Of a stretch of DNA of 64,000 nt, positions 1 through 10,911 are shown one piece after another. Source of the DNA: Pseudisothecium myosuroides (lineage: Eukaryota > Streptophyta > Bryopsida > Hypnales > Lembophyllaceae); NCBI GenBank assembly GCA_951799445.1, contig OX637293.1:10230001-10294000 (forward strand), given 5' to 3'. The notes under the pieces were generated by a model, which saw only the letters and a program-made list of their open reading frames with translations, had not been told where the DNA came from and ran no database searches. Position 1 is the first letter of the stretch. Every line of letters begins with the position of its first letter. The position numbers and the translations under genes are program-made.

Positions 1-184
1 TAATCTTTCAATCCTTAAATTATATTGTTATGTTTTCTTTTCCTATGTGATCTCTAACATGTCTAGTTCGAATTTGTACGGTTACAGTTCAAAAAAAATT
101 GATTCAACTTATCAAAATGTTGACTTTTTGTTCAATTTAGAGAAAATTCCAAGAGGCTCAAACTAGGCCTTGGGCATTTAGGGG
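1..184 (-). repeat. Partial TTAA-type element, one end only
   Basis: This is the end of an element whose other end lies outside the window. It finishes with TTTAGGGG followed by TTAA at 185-188. Interior text such as the segment around 55-100 resembles the antisense left half of the complete copy at 8797-9715. The copy is strongly diverged, so family membership rests on the shared terminus and a short stretch of interior similarity. Confidence 0.5.
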
Positions 185-802
185 TTAAAGAATAAAAATT
201 AAGTTTTTTTGAATATTTTTTCTTTCTAGATTCCCAACTCAATTCTCCACTATAAAGATTTTAAGTTCAAAACTTTGTAGTACAAAAATTTGAAGTTAAA
301 AATGTTCAAAGTCAAAAAATCTAGTCTAGCAATGTGTTGAAAAACTTGTTTTTTTCACTTTAAACACAAATATCTTGCAATCTATGTGGTTAAAAATTCA
401 GTGGTTTTTTCCACACATTCTCATAGTGCAGGCTGTCTTTTGAGTGCATAGTAACAAAAGTCGCTCAAATTCAATTAAAATGGAACCACTAAATAATCCT
501 TGTACATGTGGCATACCCTCATTGGAGGAAAATCATTCCCATTAAGCCCAACCACCACATTCACATCAATATCCACCACCACTTCCAAGACCAAAGTACA
601 AAATTCTAACACCATTAAGTTGTTGGGAAAAAGAAATCATCATATACCAAATGTCAATTTCCCAATTTAAATTGTATACTTGCTCACTTGAGCTAGTTAA
701 AGCTAGATTGAACTTCAAGTGCATGACTGAAGATTATCATCTCTGAACAAAGTATATATGTTCAAGAAAAGGTCTTTTAAAAGAAAAACTCAGTCACTTT
801 GA

Positions 803-2091
803 CTAGACTACAAAACTATTTTCTACGTCCCGATCACCATACACCACCGAAATATAGTTGGGAGCAGGTGTTGTTTGGATGCTAGTCTCAGCAATGTTCA
901 TTGGTACCTCAACAGGACATACTCCAGCATCCTGAATACCAGTGATGACAATGACATCGTTCAAATGTTGCCCAAAGTCACCCACAACGGTATCTGCAAG
1001 CAACAAAACATGTGATTTAAAATATGAAACTATGTATAATTTTCTAAGTTGGGAAAACAAAATTATTGGAAAGAGATATAACGAGGCAGTATATAATCAC
1101 ATACAATACCTAGAATCACATAATCACATGGTGCCCCTTCTCGAACCTCATCTAAAGCACAAGCTAGCCTTTGCCGGCCTAAATCAACAAGACATGATCT
1201 AGGATTGATATGCTCAAAGAAGATTTGGGTCACATCATCTATGGTGACAGTGTCTAGTTGAATCATACATTTCTACAATGCAGATGCCCTAGTATATTCC
1301 ATGCCGCCTTGACGTACTGGTAAAATCCATGAAGCAAATGGGATGTATTGACTAGAGTGAAGCATAGGCAAGAGGGTGCCAGGAAGAGTACTTCCCAGCT
1401 GTTTTTTTAGTTTGTACATGAAGAATGTGGCGGCCCTCTCAATGAGATTCTTATGTGTCAAAATGATTTGGTTTTTGGCAAACGGAGTGCTGTGTTTGAC
1501 GTACTCTTCAACACCTTCTTCAATTTGCTCTGTAGACACATTTCGATGGACACAATCATAGTGTTCTTCGCCTTTGTCTTTAATTATGCAATCCCCCAAC
1601 ATGCCAATATATGTGTGCAATCTAGTATTTCAAAGCGTTTTAGTAATAACATGGTGCTCCACTGGAGCTGCAGCAGCTTTGTCCCATCCAAGATAGACTT
1701 TTATCCATTTACTTACTATGGCAATTGAAGCTGCCATAATCCAACATACCATTTGTAAATGGAGTCTCGCAAGAGCTCCCCCTCTTTCAATTGAACACAA
1801 GCTAGATATGCATTCCTTGTCAAGAAATTCTTCCATTTTTTTCAAGCACTGAACAGTGATGTCCGAGTTACCCACGGAAATGGTCACGTTGAGATCCAAC
1901 TGCTTAGGTTGGGCCAGAGGTTTTTGGGTGGCAGGTTTTTTTCGGATTGCTTTCTACACTGCTGCTTGCTTTTTGCCAGTGCTACGTACAGCACTTGGAC
2001 CTCCTTCTTGGGACACCATAGTGTTTTCCATCTTTGATTGTGTCCCACAACGGGCTGCACTTTTTAGGATCTGCGACATCGGTGGTGCCAT
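803..2091 (-). pseudogene. Multi-exon gene remnant of unknown function
   Basis: I do not recognise the protein. Reading on the minus strand, an ATG at 2091 opens a frame (MAPPMSQILKSAARCGTQS) that meets one in-frame TAG at 1956-1954 and then continues in the same frame to 1630. A second open block runs 1620-1273 and a third 1266-1110. The clearest splice joins the third block to the last exon: donor GTATTG just below 1110 and acceptor TTGCTTGCAG just above 993, giving ...DYVIL|DTVVGDFGQHL... and a stop at 803-805. The intron between the first and second blocks is probable (GTAAGTA near 1716) but I could not close its frame. The block contains a stretch rich in A, W and I (LHLQMVCWIMAASIAIVSKW) that may be hydrophobic. 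It sits inside the insertion that splits a TTAA element, so it may have been carried there by a transposon. The early stop suggests a pseudogene; an unrecognised intron could remove it. Confidence 0.4.
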
Positions 2092-2399
2092 TTTTGAGAT
2101 GGCATTTCCAAGGATATCATATTCAAGAACTCACTGGAACTGGTGAACAATGTCATTATATTTCCCATTTCAAGGTTACAATGAGCTGCTGCCTATAATA
2201 GCATCTCACAAGAGCAAGCAACTGAAACTACTATCATTGGCATTCAAACAATGGCTTGAGCATTCTAAGCTTGAGCACATACTCTTTGCTAGAGTCTACA
2301 CCCAAACCCTAAAACAAACTCTAGGACCTTAAACCAATTGCCACCATTTGAACAGCACCCTCGAGCACCTGCACATTAATTGGCATTGGAATCAATACA

Positions 2400-3120
2400 T
2401 TGAGGAGCAGAAAGCAAATGGACACCACTCTCACCTTGCAGCACGACGCACCTTGCAGCACGATGCGCGCACCTTATAGCACGACGACGCACTCCGAAGC
2501 ATGGCGCACTATTGACAACGGAGACCAAACTGAAGTGAGACCAAAACAAAGTGCTGACAATGCGAACTCCGCCTTCACCTTCATAAAAACATCAACCATA
2601 ATTGACAAAAGGAAATGCGTCCTCACCTGCTTCACACTGTGTTGCCCTCACCAGCACCTTGCGCCACCTTCTAGCAAGTGGCAAGAGAGTCTACAAAATG
2701 CTAACAACACACAAGACTCAAAAACCAGACTCACAGGGCGCACAACCTGTTTTCCCATTGTCACACAAGCCCACAGATGCGATGGACGAACTCACTGACC
2801 AAAATAAAAAACAAAGCTCTGGCGCAGCTCCGCCGGCGCGGCTCTTCCTCCAACGCGGTTGCAAGACTAGTGGCCCAGATCCTCCTCTAACACACCGGCG
2901 TGGCTCCTCCTTCAGCGCGGCTGCAAGACTGGTTGAACAGACATGGCGCTGCAAATGAAACCCTAGTTCAAGCCCTAGTTGCATCAACGGAGAGATGCCA
3001 CCACTCACTCAATCGACGGTCTTTGATTTTTCTCCTAATCGACGATAGGGGGCGGGGGGAGCTTTTATTTTATTACCTGACCGAACGGCTCTTGTTTTTA
3101 AGGGTAGGGGGTGGGGGGCA
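2400..3120. repeat. GC-rich block with local duplications
   Basis: This stretch is much richer in GC than its surroundings. It contains GCAGCACGACGCACCTT-like short repeats at 2430-2500 and an imperfect 63-bp-period duplication at 2832-2871 and 2895-2934 (CCGGCGYGGCTCYTCCT...GCAAGACT). Several ORFs overlap on both strands, but none resembles a known protein and their composition follows the repeats. I call no gene. It is part of the insertion inside the TTAA copy. Confidence 0.4.
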
Positions 3121-3273
3121 GGCAAAGCAGGTGGCGTCATCACAGGAGATAGTAAAATGCTACAGTTAGATGTGCAAAATACACAATTTTCAAGTTTTTT
3201 TACTCTTTGCTATAGAAATGGTAGTTTTGAGTGTTTATTGGCAGAAAAAAGGCCTCGGTCTTTTAGGGGTTAA

Positions 3274-6200
3274 ACTTATAGCAATACCATTATCATTGCA
3301 AACGACATGACGCCACAATAGCATACCTTACATACAATCATAAATAGAAGCACTAGTATTTTTGCTTCATTATTCACTTTCTATACAATTATGATAGTTT
3401 TATAATTTATTATTATAAAAATTTAAATTTTTTGATGATTTAAAAATTTAAAATCTATAAATTCGTAAATTTTTAGAATTTCAATATTCAATTTTTTTAT
3501 AATTATAATAGTTAAATTAATAATTATAGAAAGGCAATGTTTGTATATTTAAATATTTAAACTTTAAATTATTCAATTAAAAAAATTTAAAATTTATAAA
3601 CCAATCAATCAATTAAATTTATTAAATTTATAAATGTATTAAAAATTAAAAATTAATTAATAATAATTTAATTGACATGTAATAGTTTTTATAACTAAAT
3701 TTTTATTGTTCACTTAACTACCAACAATACAAATAGTTTTTAGAAAAATGGGCCTTGATTAGTTTTATTTAAAAAATGATGAAGAAATTCTTGAATTAAA
3801 AAAAAAATCAGTAATTCTTAAGAATTTGTTGAAAACGAACCCCCAAGGAAATCCATTAGAAGAGATTTGAGGGCAATGAAGGACCATTTCAGCCTTATTC
3901 CCATTGTTGGGAATTGCTGTATAATGTCAGAATAATTTAATGATAAAATAATATTTAAAAAAAATAAAAATAGAAATAAAAAATATTTTAAAATTAATAA
4001 AATATTAATATCTGATGTAGGACTTTTAGCGCCACATCAAACTACAGATATGGCAAAGTTCCTAGGGTTTCCATAACTCGGGAACCCATAGTCTTCTGAA
4101 GCTCCAAATTAACTTTGAATGACTCTTTGTAATTTAAGGTATACACTTGAGTTAAGAGGGTATTTGATGTGGGGCTATTTACCTTAATTATTATATTTAA
4201 GATAACCGTATTTTTACATAAAAAGCTACAAGGGGACATATTTCCAATACCCTATGGTTTTTGTAAATTCATTCGTGCGTGTTTTTTAATGGATCTATCT
4301 TACATATAAAATTTTAGTGTTAATTGACCAAACGGTAGTTTTTAACCCAAAAGACCAATTGTTCGTTGAATGAACAAATAAAAATCCAGGCAGGATCCTA
4401 TGAAGTCAATTTTTGTTAGTTTTTCACAAAATTTTGACACAAGGTGTGAATATGTACTCCTTTATTGGAAATATTTTTTTCCTAATTAAATATCTAAATC
4501 AAAAGTTATGTTGCTTTGAACTTTTTTGGCAACCTGGACAATTTAGACACCTTTTTGGGCACCTTTTGCAAAATGCTCATCAACTTTTGAAATTTGGCAT
4601 GTACATAACTAATAAAGTATGGCTTAAAACTATCAACAAAAAAAATTAGTTCTCAAATCACATATTAAGAGGAGTAAAACTTTCATTAGCTATGTTGGGG
4701 TGGCTTCAAGAAAAAATATTTTCTTCTATTTTAAGCCCCACTATCTTGCAATATGTGAAGTCAAAGTTCTTGAAAAATTCTCCCACATATTCCAAATGTT
4801 TGTCTCTAACTTTTTACTATTTGGATTTCAAATAAAAAATTTCCTCATTGCATAAGAAGTCATCAAAAAATGACTAGTTTATTGCTAGTGTACTTAACCT
4901 CCTTCCATTGCAAGTTGATTTAGAATAAGCTAGAATCTGTATTTGCTTCTAAATTTTTTTATGGGTAAATCTAACATCATATACATATGAATGGCCCAAA
5001 TCTTCATTTCTATGTAGAGCAAAAATTTTACTTGAGGAGGGCTTGAAGTCTGTTGGCCGTGTTTTGCAGGTGAATTAAAGAAAAAAAAATCTCATTTCAA
5101 ATGTTATAATCTTTCAATCCACGTGGTCAAATGGGCTAAGATTTTTTCCACACATTGCATTATTTGTTTAATATTCTTTTGTATGGTTGTAATTCAAGAT
5201 GATAATAATAATAATAATTTTGGACAATGTATAAAAATGGACAATTTTTTCTAAAACATCCTCTGGTCTTTAGGAATTAATAATAAGTTTACCATTGAAT
5301 ACTTCAAAAATCCCATTTAAACTATCTCGTGAATATTCCATTCAATATAAGTGTCTTTAACATTTATGGCTTCAAAGAATGAAGTTAAACAAACTATAAA
5401 CTCTATCCTCATATTGTATAGTTTTTAGTTCGTAAAACTCACTGAGGTAAGCCTCCCTATTTGTGCAGTGTGACAATTTTGCCACTTGTGGTCAATGCCT
5501 TATGTTTACACTTAATTTTTTGTTATATATACTACTAGTACCATGGCATAATTTCAGTCAACCACCTTTCATTGCGGATTTTCTTGACTATGTCCATTTT
5601 ATTATCACATGAAATTATCTATCCACATCTATATTCATTGTACTAACTATGACTATGAAAAATTTGCACGGACACTATATGTCAAGGCTAACTTATAAAT
5701 AAAAATTCCTACTACATGATGTTTTTATATACCCAAATTTATATATAATAGAATATGTAGACCCTATAGTAACCCTATATATTATATAAAATTTCTCCGC
5801 TTTGAATTATATAGACCCTATCTTTTAACTCACATAATTTTCTAAAAAATTGATAGTGATCACCCCAGGAAATGAATTTTCAACAAAAAAATAATAGAAG
5901 GATATTCACAACTATCTAGTAATGTTGATACATAGGAGTTTTCTTTACACTTGCTTAGAAGGCAAAATTTAATTGCCTCTACATAAGTTAATGAGAAACA
6001 TAATACTATACTTGGTAGTTAAGGTCAACAAATTTAAAAAAAAATTAGATCCTAAAATTTTTGGGATTTTTCTTCAATTTTTTAGTATGGTTAAAAAAAT
6101 TAGCAAAATTTTCCTAATTCTAGAAATCTACCTTGATTAATTTTTGCCAAAAAATGTTGACACTGACTACTAAGTATGGTAATTGTCTACATTGTGTTTT

Positions 6201-6913
6201 TTAAATTAGGAATCATTTTATTTTGATTTGTTTATTGTCTACAAGGAGAAGGAATATTTTTTGGGCCTTGAAGTCATTAAGATTTGAAAACAAATTTTGT
6301 TCTAGTAGAATAATGGAATATAAAACTATTAGTACATCTTTCACTTATTGAAGTGATTGATGAATATTAAGTGCATTGTGTCAATAGTTCTTCAAATTTT
6401 CATCTAAACAAAATGTTGTGCCAAAGATTTAGAGGGTGGATCATTTATCTACTTGACCTCTGCAATTCACTCACTATTTCAAATTTCAACCAGTGGCAAA
6501 TCTCTTAGTACATGCAAAAGCAAAAAGTCTCATCATTAATGATGCCAATGTAATATTTTGAAGATGAATAGTACTATTTGGTAGAATTGTAAAACAACTA
6601 CTATAATGCAAGTTTTGTTGTACAAAAAGAAATATTCGGTTAAGACCATGCATAAGTTTACTTTTCATCCCAAAACACCAAAGTTGGTATAATAGTTGGG
6701 GTTACCAGAGATGTTCTAACTCCTCCAAATTACCTAGGCATTAATTGCCCAAGACGCCATGGCCAAACTTGATTGTAATTTTTACAGGATGCATTTTGGA
6801 TATTTTATTTGTCTAAGAAAATGTAGCCTAAATTTTTTTCTTTTTAATGCATTTTGAAATTTTGCAAAAATTTAAAAAATTCAATGAATTATTGCAATTG
6901 GATGCTTTGTGTA
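3274..6913. other. AT-rich intergenic DNA with decayed repeats
   Basis: No gene is supported here. 3400-3700 is almost pure A/T with many short palindromes. 4050-4260 resembles 16330-16600: both carry a block like GCAAAGTTCCTA followed further on by a GTAATTTTTGTATTATC-like or comparable segment, which suggests two old solo-LTR-like fragments. 4700-4800 and 5100-5160 carry very decayed TTAA-family interior sequence (ATCTTTCAATCCACGTGGT). Confidence 0.35.
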
Positions 6914-6917
6914 TTAA

Positions 6918-7405
6918 ACCCTAAAAAACCAAGGCCATTTTTCTATAAAAAATTTCTCAAAATTGCTACTTATGCTCCATTCGTCCAAGATTTTTTTTTT
7001 TAAGAATCTAATAATAGGATCTTGTACTTTACTTGTCTCAAATCATGTGGTAAAAATTTCATGAATTTTGACCATACAAATTGGAAGATATTAGCATTTA
7101 AAACTAGGAAAAAGTTTTTTTGAACATTGGCCTGCAATTTTAGATGACTTTGACCGCCATTTTTGGAATTTTTTTGCACTAGTGACTTTGAGTTAAAAAA
7201 AATTATGTTGAAAAATTGAATTGAAAGTTTAAGAAAAAATTTCAAAAAATATAATTAGATTTTTTTTCTTTAAAACATTGTTAAGTAGAAGTAGGTCCAA
7301 GATTGAACAAAAAAATAAATTGCTAATAACTCTACTTAAGATGAAATTGGAACATAGCAATTTCATCAATGAGATTGTTCTAGCAAGCAAACTTAACCCT
7401 TTCAA
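6918..7405 (+). mobile_element. Left half of a TTAA-type element
   Basis: It begins TTAAACCCTAAAAAACCAAG at 6914 and then follows the complete copy at 8797-9300 almost block for block: the AGGATCTTGTACTT segment, the GGAAGATATTAGCATT segment, AAGTAGAAGTAGGTCCAA, and GAGATTGTTCT. It stops at about 7405, where an unrelated GC-rich sequence begins. The right half is missing. Confidence 0.6.
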
Positions 7406-7419
7406 TCAACTTTTTTTTA

Positions 7420-8792
7420 AGGGCCCCTACAGGAAACGCTGACGCTCCCAATGAGGGGAACGCCGCGCCGCGCTGGGAACTTCGGGATCAGAGAACGTCG
7501 GGAGCGTCTGAACGCCGCGGAATACCACGGGAACGCCGGGAGCGGAATGAATCGGGACTCGGGAGCGTGTGAACTTCGGGTAACGCCGCGGAATAGCATG
7601 GGAACGTGGGATTCGAGCTTCTTTGGTTGCTGTAGCACCAAGGCAAAATTGCTATGCTGGAGATCGCCAGACAGATCTAGTCTGTGAGTGATCTTCGTTG
7701 AGGGTTTCAGGGTTCTCCGTGTGGGAATCGCTATGCATCGGTACGAATTGGTGTGAATTTGGGATACTTGTTTGGTGATGGGGCTTGCGCTATGAGTTTT
7801 GAATCTCGTTTGAGAGTCGGGGAGTTTTGAGTCGTTCGTAGGGTTCATTGTCAGCATTGATTGATTGGAGAGGTGGCGAGCTATTCTGGCTCTTGCATAA
7901 TTGGTAGAAGCTTTGAGCAGAGGAAGAAACAATGACGGATAAGCTTTCAGCGGTCGACGTGAAATTAGGGTTGCGAAATGCAGGGAAGTCGTTGAACTTC
8001 AAATTTCTTGAACAAGCCCTTTTATCGGTTTGATTTTAGCCAGCTGCGGGAGTGGTGCTTGCGATCGTGCAAACCAGATCGCCAGCTGCATTTCTTGGTC
8101 CCTTTTTTGACTCCGTTGGAACTTGATTTCGACCCCATTGGAGCTTGATTTCGACCATTTTGGCTACGTATTCGTCACAGGAGACGAAATCTGGTAAGGT
8201 TTTTGATTTTTGGAGGGTTGTGCAAATTTGTGGAGATGATTTCATTGTCTTTGTCTGGGAGTTTCTGGCAGCTGCGGGAGTGGTGCCCATTTTTCAGTTT
8301 GATTGTAGAGTGATTTCGATTATTTGGCATTGCATTCGGTACTGGAGACAAAATTTGCGAAGGTTTTGGTGTAGGATTATCAATTGTTCCATATGTGCTG
8401 ACGTTTTGCTTGGATTTGGGGTTAAAACCTAATGGAGATTTTTGTTTCATGTCGGTGTTTGTGTTTCTTAATTGAGTGCTTGTGGTGTTTGCTGAGTGGA
8501 GGACGGATTAGGCTTTAAATTGAATCCATGTGTTTTGTTTTTCGTCCTTGTAAGGGAGGGTTTGGGGAGGGTTTGGGGAGGGTTTAAGGTTTTGGAAACT
8601 CTGATTTGGGGTTTGTTCCCGGGAAAAGAAAGAGATGGAGTTTTGTGGGTTTGGGGTGATCAATTGGAGTGGAGTGGGTGATTGAAGGAGCATTTGAAAC
8701 GGTGGATGAGAGTCTGATTGCTTGTCTGATTGCGCGCAGGATTGGGCATCGAAGCTGATCGAGGAGTTCGTGCATTCGGGGAGATCGATTGC
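7420..8792 (+). other. GC-rich unassigned segment, exon-like 3' edge
   Basis: This segment separates two TTAA elements. Its first part (7430-7600) is GC-rich with repeated GGGAACG/GGGAGCG motifs. The middle holds an imperfect 228-bp-period duplication (CAGCTGCGGGAGTGGTGC at 8041 and 8269) and a 22-bp local repeat near 8118-8158. At 8740-8792 a good acceptor (GCGCAG) precedes an open stretch reading DWASKLIEEFVHSGRSI, cut directly by the TTAA element that starts at 8793. It looks like the 5' part of a transcribed gene rather than a transposon. No ORF matches a family I know, so no product is called. Confidence 0.3.
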
Positions 8793-8796
8793 TTAA

Positions 8797-9715
8797 CCCC
8801 TAAAATACCAAGGCATTTTTTGGCTCCAGAACCACTGAAAACTGCCATTTCTGCTGCGATCACTCCCTAAACCCGAAAAAACTTTTTTTTTAGAATCTAA
8901 CTGTAGGATCTTGTACTTCACTTGTCTCAGATTATGTGGTAAAAATTTCAAGACATTTGACCGTTCTGATTGGAAGATATTAGCATTCAAAGTTGGAAAA
9001 AAAAGTTTTTTTGAACTGTTTCCTGCAATTTCAGATGACTTTGACGGTCATTTGTGGATTTTTTTTGCACCACACAACAAAAAGTTGTAATTTTTTATCT
9101 TGAACATTTGAGTTGAGAGTCGGGGAAAAAAATTTCAAAATGTCAAACCTTGATTTTCACATATAAAAAAATTGTTAAATAGAAGTAGGTCCAAAATTGA
9201 ACGAAATACTAAATTGTTAATAGCTCTTAGGTGGAATTAAAACAACATAATCCCAATGGTGGGATTGTTCTTGCAAAAAAACTTGACCTTGTCAAAAAAA
9301 AAATTTGAAAAAATTTGAAAATTGCATTCAAAAATGAATTCTATAAGTTAGTTTTTTTGAAGATGCTTAAATTGCCCGAAAAACAAGATTGTCCATAACT
9401 TTCTCATTATTAGTCCAAATAGAATGAATCAAAGCTTCAGATGTAGACAAAAACATGATCTTTGAGGGAAAAAAATGAAAAAAATAAAAAACTTTTTTTT
9501 GTGTTTTTTTTTCCTGCCCTCCGAACTGCTTTTTGCTTTAGGATGGCATAACTTTTGCTCCCGGGCACCGACTGAAAAAAAAATTATATTTTTAGAAAGC
9601 TAATGTGATTCCCTATCTTCAAAAAAAGTTTCAAAAAATCAGATCAAAATTTGAGGCCACACGGGCTTGCCCAAAATCTGAAGTGTCCCCCGAGGGGACT
9701 TTGGTACTTTAGGGG
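8797..9715 (+). mobile_element. Complete 919-bp TTAA-type (piggyBac-like) MITE
   Basis: This is the reference copy of the family. TTAA at 8793-8796 and 9716-9719 flank inverted termini: CCCCTAAAATACCAAGG on the left, and CTTTGGTACTTTAGGGG on the right, whose complement is CCCCTAAAGTACCAAAG. Duplication of TTAA plus termini starting CCC is the signature of the piggyBac superfamily. There is no transposase ORF, so it is non-autonomous. Copies or parts are seen at 1-184, 189-3269, 6918-7405, 14400-15048, 39906-41403 and 42897-43822. Assignment to piggyBac rests only on termini and target site. Confidence 0.7.
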
Positions 9716-10375
9716 TTAACTAGAGTCCTAAAGTTTGTGCATTCTGTTTCTGTAGTTCGATGTTTTTGAAAGTGTTGTTGTCTTCAAAAGTAGTCGGCCT
9801 ATCGGCAGGTGTTGTGTCCTGAATTTTCTATCAATTTGAAATTCAATAGAAAGCTACATTTCTGCATCGCAATTCATGTCCAATGCACCAATTCCGAAGA
9901 CCTCAAATCGATGATCAGCTGTGAATTTCGAACCTCAATTGACCTTGAATTTCGAACAAATAGATCGCGAACTGATCGAACGAGCTTTTGGGTTGGGTTA
10001 GGGTTTTCATTTGGTGTATTTCAACATACCTATGCTGGGATGTGTATTAAATTACCAATTGTTTCTCGGGTTGCTCAGGTTGAGATGTTTATGAAAATCT
10101 CTGTCGAAGTTTCCTTATTGAAGAAATAATTACTTGCTATTCTGTTCCCAACCATAATGTCATGATGACCTCTTCATGAATTCATTTTGGCAATATAAAA
10201 GCACATAGTGCTTTCTGTGTTTGCTAATGGTATGATTATTGATGTAATGTTCATCATCTGTTCTGTGAGTTAGTTGTAGTTACAATAAATACCAAACTGA
10301 GTTGACGTTTTCACTGTTGGAGATTACTTCGGCTGTGCGTGTAGAAATTTTGAAGTGTTGTAAAATATTGTACAG

Positions 10376-10491
10376 GTGAGTGCTTACGTTTCATTTGCAA
10401 GGGCAACGGATGGATGTCAATACTAATGAACCTCAATTTACTAACTGTACTCGAGATTTTCAGGGCACTCTTGATTACATCTTCTATACTG
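10376..10491 (+). pseudogene. Single CCR4-like deadenylase exon fragment
   Basis: CCR4 is the poly(A)-shortening exonuclease of the CCR4-NOT complex. The frame from 10410 reads NEPQFTNCTRDFQGTLDY then IFYT, which matches the conserved block near the C-terminal end of the plant CCR4 EEP (exonuclease/endonuclease/phosphatase) domain. The segment is bounded by an acceptor (TGTACAG, ending 10375) and a donor (G|GTAAGA, 10492). In the other frame the exon starts VSAYVSFAR, matching the LVSAYSSFAR block that normally lies shortly upstream. The two blocks are in different frames and the linker is shortened, which points to a deletion or frameshift. I found none of the other EEP exons nearby, so this is best read as a stranded pseudogene exon. 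Confidence 0.6.
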
Positions 10492-10911
10492 GTAAGACCT
10501 ATATTCTTTGTGATGTCATTATCATATTGGCCTGGGTTGAGTTCCACCATGGCTAACTTGCGTTTGTTTATGTTAAGTTTATAAGATGCTCTCACTATGT
10601 TATTCTGTTTTCGTCATCTTATCTGGTATCAGTCTAATTTTTATTTATAGTCTATGAATTGAATTGTCGGTTTTGGTTCTTAATTTTAGAGATTCTGGTT
10701 CTGCATGATTTCAGTGAGTTTCATAGTGTTGGTATTTACTCAATGCAGGTAATTATTGGAAGGAGTTCAAGGGGTTTTAGATGCAGTAAGTTTACGGCAG
10801 GGGCAATGACCCCGTGGATTATTTGACTGGTTTTGCAGCAAGAATCGAAAGTGCTGAATTTTGTGAACATGACTTGGATAGCGAAGATGAGCTCTGACTA
10901 CTGCAGTTTAA

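Larger units (their letters stand above)
189..3269 (-). mobile_element. TTAA-type element copy split by a 2.7-kb insertion
   Basis: Positions 300-432 and 3150-3269 together match, in order, the contiguous copy at 41163-41403 and the reverse complement of 8797-9300. The shared blocks are AATATCTTGCAATC, TTCCACACATT, CTACAGTTA and GAAATGGNAGTTTTGAG. The right end is TTTAGGGG at 3262-3269 followed by TTAA at 3270-3273. The element is interrupted at about 432-3150 by foreign sequence carrying a multi-exon gene remnant and a GC-rich block. A degenerate duplication, ATAGTGCA versus ATAGTAAA, flanks the insertion. Confidence 0.5.

Noticed and set aside
3400..3700. Extreme AT-rich palindromic tract as a possible replication origin or matrix attachment region
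   Set aside because: AT-richness and short palindromes alone are common in this genome; nothing specific supports a function.
7417..7932. 171-codon minus-strand ORF in the GC-rich block
   Set aside because: It overlaps a plus-strand ORF of similar quality in GGGAACG-repeat sequence. S/R-rich with no family resemblance.
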